The translations under genes were made by a program, and so were the position numbers. Positions 58,494 to 64,000 of a stretch of 64,000 nt of DNA are shown here, piece by piece (the first letter of the stretch is position 1; each line of letters opens with the position of its first letter). This DNA is from Pegoplata infirma. Lineage: Eukaryota; Arthropoda; Insecta; Diptera; Anthomyiidae. The notes under the pieces were generated by a model. It had not been told where the DNA came from and did not search any database. It worked only from the letters and a program-made list of their open reading frames with translations. The stretch is from NCBI GenBank assembly GCA_963921195.1, contig OY992539.1, forward strand, positions 40,132,299-40,196,298, written 5' to 3'.

Positions 58494-60022
58494 TCCTTTA
58501 GAAAATTGCGTTTTTGGTTTTTCAATTTTTCAAAACCTGGGCTTACACAGAAAATAATATCGTATATTTTATTTTAATTAAAATTTTAATTGTTTTTTAA
58601 TTTAAAATTAATTAAACTTTTTATTAATATAATTAATTGTTTAATTGAATTTTTAACTTTATTTTAATTAATATTTTAATTGTTTTCAAATTTAATATTA
58701 ATTAAGTATTTAATTCATATAATTAAATGTTTAATTAAATTTCTAGCTTTACTTATTTTTTTTGCTTTGTTTTCCGAGTGTGTGCGAGTGTGTGTTTTTC
58801 TCTTGCATTGTAGTACATACAAAAAAAATACATAAGTATAAAAAGTTTGTTGAAAGTTTTTTTTATTTTTCACATAGGTTTTTGAATTCTCATTTTGTTT
58901 ATAGTTTTATGTGTATGTATATGAAAGGTTTATAATCAACTTTATAAAATCATCTCACTGACTATGTCTTTACGGCATAAATAAATTTGGTAAAGTTTGA
59001 AGAAATATTTTTTTTAAACTATTTTATTCAAAAAGAATGTTTTTACAAATTATTTTTTTTTAATATAATATTTTTAATTAATTTTTTTAATTTATACAAT
59101 TAAAATTTTAATTTTTTTTTTTAAATTTTAATTAAATTTTTTAATTTATAGTATTAAGTTTTTAATTAAATAAATATCCATTTATTTTTAATTAACGACA
59201 TACAAATATTTTTAATTTATTTGCGCATTTTAGTGATTGGTCCGGATTTAATTAATTTTTTAATTAAATCTACGAATTTTTTAATTAAATATTTTTTTTA
59301 TTTTTTTCTGTGTAGGAGGCGTGGCTAAATATTGAAAAATTGTCAAATTTGTGTCGAGTTGCATTGGTTAAATATTTATCAAATTAAAACGGAGTGCACA
59401 ATCTCAAAAATTTGCATTCTTGTATAATTTTTTATGGGTTTAAATAAATACAAAAAAAATTGTTTAAAACATTTTCAAAACCCGTTTTGAAATTTTCCAT
59501 TTTTTAAGAAGTCAATTTATCAAAAATGCTTTCTTTTCTTTTTTTTAAGTTTAGATGTTTGTCTAACCACACAATGAAATTTAAACACGTATTTTTCTTT
59601 TTTTTTTGAAAAACTCGCATTTGAATGTTAAATTTCATTTCATGTTTCAACAGAGCGTATGAGTAACATTTATGCAAATATATAGTGATCATACGCTATG
59701 TTGCAACAAGAAAATACAAGAAAATTACAAATAAAATTTAATTTCCAAACGCGAGTTTCTCGAAAAAAACGAAAAACACGTGTCTGTTTTTTTGTGTGGA
59801 TAGACAAACATCTTAACTTTAAAAAAATCAAAGAAAAACGAAAAAACAGTGGCCGGATTTTTGATAAATTAACTGTATTTAAAAATGGGAAATTTCAGAA
59901 CGGGTTCTGAAATTTTCAAAATAAAAAACTTTAATCGATAGCCCATAAAAAGTATACTAAAATGCATATTTTTAAGATTATGGTGCTTTCCGTTTTAATT
60001 TTATAAATATTTAATCAAGGCA
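58494..60022. mobile_element. Second copy of the 38149-39096 foldback, interrupted
   Basis: Left arm 58494-58545 plus 59315-59640, right arm 59700-60022 (GATAGCCCATAAAAAGTATA, TTTAATCAAGGC). It is split by the TA-flanked element at 58546-59312. Confidence 0.75.
58546..59312. mobile_element. 767-bp CACAG-ended MITE with proven TA duplication
   Basis: TA|CACAGAAAATAATAT on the left and TTATTTTTTTCTGTG|TA on the right. The other copy of the host foldback reads CTGGGCTTAGGAGGCG at 38221-38236, with one TA and no insert, so the duplication is TA. The body is rich in TTAATTAAA. Confidence 0.85.
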
Positions 60023-60035
60023 AATTAGAATATTG

Positions 60036-60432
60036 CTTTATTTTTCAATAAGTGGATTTATTTTCGGATTAATCTTATTTAGTTTAAAATAAATATTTTA
60101 ACATGCCAAAACAAACTTAAAATATTTTTTTCCGTAATCTACGATAAATTAGCAATTATAATCTGAAAAAATGATAAAAAAATTTGGAAAATGAAAAAAG
60201 TTATAAATAAATCAAAATTAATCCAAAGTGGACTTATTAAATCCTAAAATTTAATTGGATTAATTTTGATTTATTTATAACTTTTTTAATTTTTCAAATT
60301 TTTTAATCATGTTTTCGGATTATAATTGCTAATTTATCATAGATTATTCAAAATTTGTTTTGGCATGTTAAAATTTTTATTTTAAACAAAATAAAATTAA
60401 TCTGAAAATAAATCCACTTTTTGAAAAACACA
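60036..60432. mobile_element. 397-bp hairpin
   Basis: AAGTGGATTTATTTTCGGAT pairs with the complement near 60410; the arms also pair through CATGCCAAAACAAA and GCAATTATAATCTGAAAA. The centre is near 60235. Confidence 0.75.
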
Positions 60433-60499
60433 GCATATGTTTTCTGAGAAGGAGAGCAAAAAGTAAAAGAGATAAGGAAATAATGGGTAAGAATCTCAA

Positions 60500-61060
60500 A
60501 TTTAGTTTGTAGGAAAAATGTCTCGGCATCTTAGAATTTTTCTAAAAGAAAAAAAGTTTCGAAATCTGACACTATTTTTATAATAAACCCGTTTCAGGTT
60601 CTGACACTTTTTTTATAGAAAAATGTCTAATAATCTGAAACTTTTTTCACAGGAAAAATGTGTCAGAATCTGAGTGATTTTCCATAGAAAAATATGTCTC
60701 AAATTCTGATACTTTTTCAATAGCAAAAATGTATCGGAATCTGCGACTTTTTGTATAGGAAAACTGTTTCAGAATCCAAAATTTTCCCATAGTAAAAGTT
60801 TGTCAGAATCTGAGACTTTTTTTAAAAGAAAAATGTCTCACAGTTTCTCAGAATCTGAAACATTTTATATATGAAAATGTTTTAGAAACTGAGTCGAAAA
60901 CTTTTTCATTAGAAAAAATGTCTCAAAAGCGTCTTAAAATCTAAAAATGTTTAAATGTTTCAGAATCGAGAAAATTTCCTCAAAAATGTTTAAAACCATT
61001 CCAGCCGAAAAGTTTTCCATTACAGCCGAAAAGTTTTTCAGGTAATTTCTAAAAAAAAAT
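60500..61060 (+). repeat. TCTCAGAATCTGAGAC minisatellite
   Basis: About 15 imperfect units of roughly 36 bp with AAAATGTCTCAGAATCTG and ACTTTTTCTATAG. Same family as the first 450 bp of the array at 54.5 kb. Confidence 0.75.
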
Positions 61061-61276
61061 ATTTTTTTAGAATCGGATAATTTTGGTGCAAATCAAATAA
61101 ATCAACAAACATCAATTGTAAATCAACCAAACATTTAGAAAAAACGGCCGCCTGTTAGTCCATTATACAAAACTTCAATTTTGTTTTCAACAAACTCAGT
61201 CAATTAATGTTGTTTTTTATTTTTAGTACCAAAAGGTGTATAAAAATAAAATGTATTTCTTCGGCCTTTATATATT

Positions 61277-61461
61277 CAATTAGAGTTTTATTCTAGTTCG
61301 AGGCCCAAAAATATTTCCATTTATGATATTGTCATAATAGAGTATTTTTATTCTATGAGATGAGTAACTTTTTTAAAGCAATAAATTAAAAAATACTCTA
61401 TTATGACAATATCAAAAATGGAAATATTTTTGGGCCGCCAACTAGAATAAAACTCTAATTG
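61277..61461. mobile_element. 185-bp hairpin
   Basis: TTAGAGTTTTATTCTAGTTC pairs with AACTAGAATAAAACTCTAAT, continuing through GGCCCAAAAATATTTCCATT and ATGACAATATC. Confidence 0.8.
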
Positions 61462-61689
61462 AATATATATTCAATCAATTAATTTTATTTCAAAACTCTT
61501 TTATCAGGTCAATAAATAGTGTTTGTTAAATTTGTTGAAAAAAAAATCAGTTGTCAGATCAACAAATTGTTTTTGTTGAATTTCTTTGTTGAAAAATTTT
61601 CAAACGTTTGTTGATAATACAAATTTTTGTATAGGAGCACTTTCAGTGAAAAAATTAATTGTATTAACAAATATGGGGTCAATATAACA

Positions 61690-62165
61690 ATTTATTTTTT
61701 TCTGTGTTTCGGAATCTCAGACTTTTTCTGTAGAAAACATGTCTCAGAATCGAAGGTTTTTCAAAAGAAAAGGGTTTTAAATTCAGAAAAATTTTCAGTA
61801 GAAAAAAACTCAGAACCTGAAAATTTTTTTATATGTATTTTTTCTTTCTAAATATTAGAATTTTTTGTTGGGAAAAATGCCTCAGTAATTAAGAATTTTC
61901 CTATATGAATGTGTATTAGAATCTGAATTTTTCTAAAGCATGAATATAATAAATTCGAAATCTTTTATATGGGCAAAATGCCTCAGAAGGAAAAATCAGA
62001 AGGAAAAAAGCCGCAAAAATTTCGAAATCAATAATTTTTGTCTCAAATATGATATTTTTCTGTTTTAGAACCTGGGACTTTTACTATCTGAAATATGCTT
62101 TAGAAACTGAGACATTTTCTTTAGGAGAAATTTTATAAAATTCCGAAAATTTTCTTAAGTTCTAA
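61690..62165 (+). repeat. Weak TCTCAGAATC minisatellite
   Basis: Degenerate units with GTCTCAGAATC and TTTTCTGTAGAAAA; decays to AT-rich DNA. A few further traces occur at 63800-63920. Confidence 0.6.
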
Positions 62166-62940
62166 AAAAAAAAAAATATATATATTAAAGACGCAAATCC
62201 CCCCAACCAGAATTTCCCTGTAAGAAAAATTTGTATAGTAAAAAAAAAATTGAAAAATTGTGTTATTAGTATAAAAATATATCAATTAATTTTTTTTTCA
62301 ATACACTTAAATTGTTTGGTTATACAACAACAAAGTTAAAATTGAAAATAAACCAACAATATTTTTTTTTCATTATTTCTCAAAAATAATTAATATGTAA
62401 TTACGTCTAATAATGTTCCCCGCCAACCTCCCCCTCAAAAACCCCTAGTCAAATTTGTTTTGTTTACATTTTGATTTTGTAGGGTATAAAAGATTCAACA
62501 CAACGGAATTTAACACTCTCGCTTGCTTTTATTTAATATTTTATTTTTTTTTGTAAATTTACAATATTTTTGTAAATTCAAATATTATTGGTAAATTTAC
62601 AAATATTTTTCGTAACTTTTTAAAAATTTACAATTATTTTTCGTAATTATTTTTGCTGTAAATTTTCATTTACCGTAATTTTTCTTAAAATTCTCTATTT
62701 TTTTGTAATTTTTAATTTTTGACTACATGAAGTCTTGTAAAATACTGGTTAACTTTTGAGTGGTTTTTTTAGTGTTAAATATAATCATAATAATATCAAT
62801 TGATATTGTAATTAAACATTGGTAGGGTGCTTAGTCGATTAATTCTTGTTCGATTAATCGAACAATTTTAGACCAATAAAATAAATAGACTTATTCGACA
62901 CGTGTTTCGGAATTTGTCAAATTCTATTGTCAATGGTAAA
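62166..62940. repeat. Repeat ends and GTAAATTTACAA stretch
   Basis: 62480-62525 (GGGTATAAAAGATTCAACAC ... AACACTCTCGCTTG) is an end of the AACAAGTGAG family. 62540-62720 has TTGTAAATTTACAA words like those of 25125-28404. No gene. Confidence 0.5.
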
Positions 62941-63275
62941 AACAAGTCAGTAAATAATAGTCGGTCAAGACCGACCATATAATACCCTACACCAGTGTTT
63001 CCCGGAAAATGGGTCAAAAATTTCAACATGGACCGATTGGATCTATTTTTTGTCAAATCTTTAATATGTATAAAAAACACTCACAAACCAAATTTGAGTG
63101 AAATAGGCTTCTGTTTGTTGCCAATAACCCCATTAACTGAATAACGGGCGAAATTTTCATATGGAGCCTAAGTCCAAAAATGGTCTGATTATAATCAGAT
63201 TTGATTAGGTTATTAAGGTATGCTTTAAACACACACAAACAAAATTTTAATAAAATATTTTCTATTTTATGGGGT
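62941..63275 (-). repeat. Dispersed TATACCC repeat, copy 10 (truncated)
   Basis: AACAAGTCAGTAAATAATAG, TCGGTCAAGACCGACCATAT, AATACCCTACACCAGTGTTT. It breaks off near 63275 where TGGGTAGAGTTTTTC starts. It provides the uninterrupted reference for the insertion at 50783. Confidence 0.7.
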
Positions 63276-64000
63276 CTGGGTAGAGTTTTTCTTTTCCCGG
63301 ACTTTTTCATTTCCCGGGAAAGCGGGATTCATTTTTAAATTTCCCGAAAAAAAAACGAAATTTTTTGTCAAAAAATATATATTTAAAACCTTATGATACA
63401 AAATACACTATTTATAATGTTTATTAACACCATAAAAATCTTATTTAGTATCTGTTTTAATAATAAAAATTAATCATTTATTCTAATTCATCTCAGTTAA
63501 TTTTGACAATTAGTTCTCAACGCTTTGCTTTTAAAACACAATCAAACTGATTCAGAGGAATTTATCAATTATGTCTCTGAAATTGAATGTAACTGCTTCA
63601 GAGAAATGAATATATAAGAAAATTTACCCCAAAAAATTATTTAAAAAATTTTTTAAAATTTAAAAATTCTGGTTTATAAAAGAAAAACCCGTTATTTTCC
63701 GAGTGATTCCTTATACAGAATTTATATCAATCGATTTAAAAAGAATTATGTCTAGAGACATAAATATTTTCTATAGCAACAAATAATCATACTGCAAATT
63801 TTTCTAATGCAGGTCTCAGAAAGAAAATTTTTCAGCTTCTGCAAAAAGTATTAGGCTCTGATAATTAGATCCTATCGAAGATTTAGGCTTTTTTCATTTC
63901 GTAAGTCTCAGATTTTATGACATGTTTTAGTTGGAAGGTCTCTCTTGGAACACTTTTTGGACCTCATGGTCCCTGCGTACGATTCTGCCATCAATTATCA
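63276..64000. other. Window end, no gene seen
   Basis: 63290-63350 has TTTCCCGGGAAAGCGGG and a partly matching AAACCCGTTATTTTCCGAG at 63687, perhaps the ends of a small element. The rest is AT-rich DNA. Confidence 0.35.

Noticed and set aside
42115..64000. Hidden first exon of the transporter
   Set aside because: I looked for a minus-strand hydrophobic first helix with a fitting donor phase and found none among the non-repeat parts.

Overview
The window looks like a piece of a fly genome, probably a calyptrate (blowfly or house-fly group). It is very AT-rich. The genes have introns with GT/AG boundaries, and the two best-preserved proteins read like fly orthologues. The species itself is an inference. 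Only three host genes are supported, and their exons take up a few kilobases. Almost everything else is nested transposon remains, hairpin elements and minisatellites lying in introns and between genes.

Layout. (1) 153-3809, plus strand: Rrs1, a ribosome-biogenesis factor, complete in four exons. (2) 3970-13674, minus strand: QC, a secreted glutaminyl-peptide cyclotransferase, complete in six exons, with a 7.8-kb intron full of repeats. The two genes converge and their stop codons are 160 bp apart. (3) 13.7-29.7 kb: stacked elements with no host gene, including a decayed minisatellite, a 4.05-kb hAT-like composite, a Mutator-like element and a hAT element with a perfect 8-bp target duplication. 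(4) 29753-31450: the 5'-truncated, intron-containing coding region of an unclassified arthropod mobile-element family. It is split by a 235-bp insert flanked by AATT. (5) 35525-42114, minus strand: the last three exons of an SLC22-type organic ion transporter. Its 5' exon or exons were not found in the window. (6) 42.2-64 kb: repeats only, including three kinds of minisatellite array (16-bp, 20/21-bp and 29-bp units), several long hairpins and a 4.4-kb element carrying the 29-bp array.

How the genes relate: from memory, Rrs1 (CG32409), QC (CG32412, formerly CG10487) and an SLC22 gene (CG10486) are close together in Drosophila 3L 64F. If so, this window keeps that order but is expanded by repeats. 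The three genes act in unrelated processes (pre-60S assembly, pyroglutamate formation on secreted peptides, organic ion transport), and nothing here suggests co-regulation.

No host system of clearly new type was found. The most informative material is the transposon stratigraphy: several families start with CAC and make 2-bp target duplications, a foldback-like element has tandem-repeat arms, and some insertions can be checked against an empty copy elsewhere in the window.
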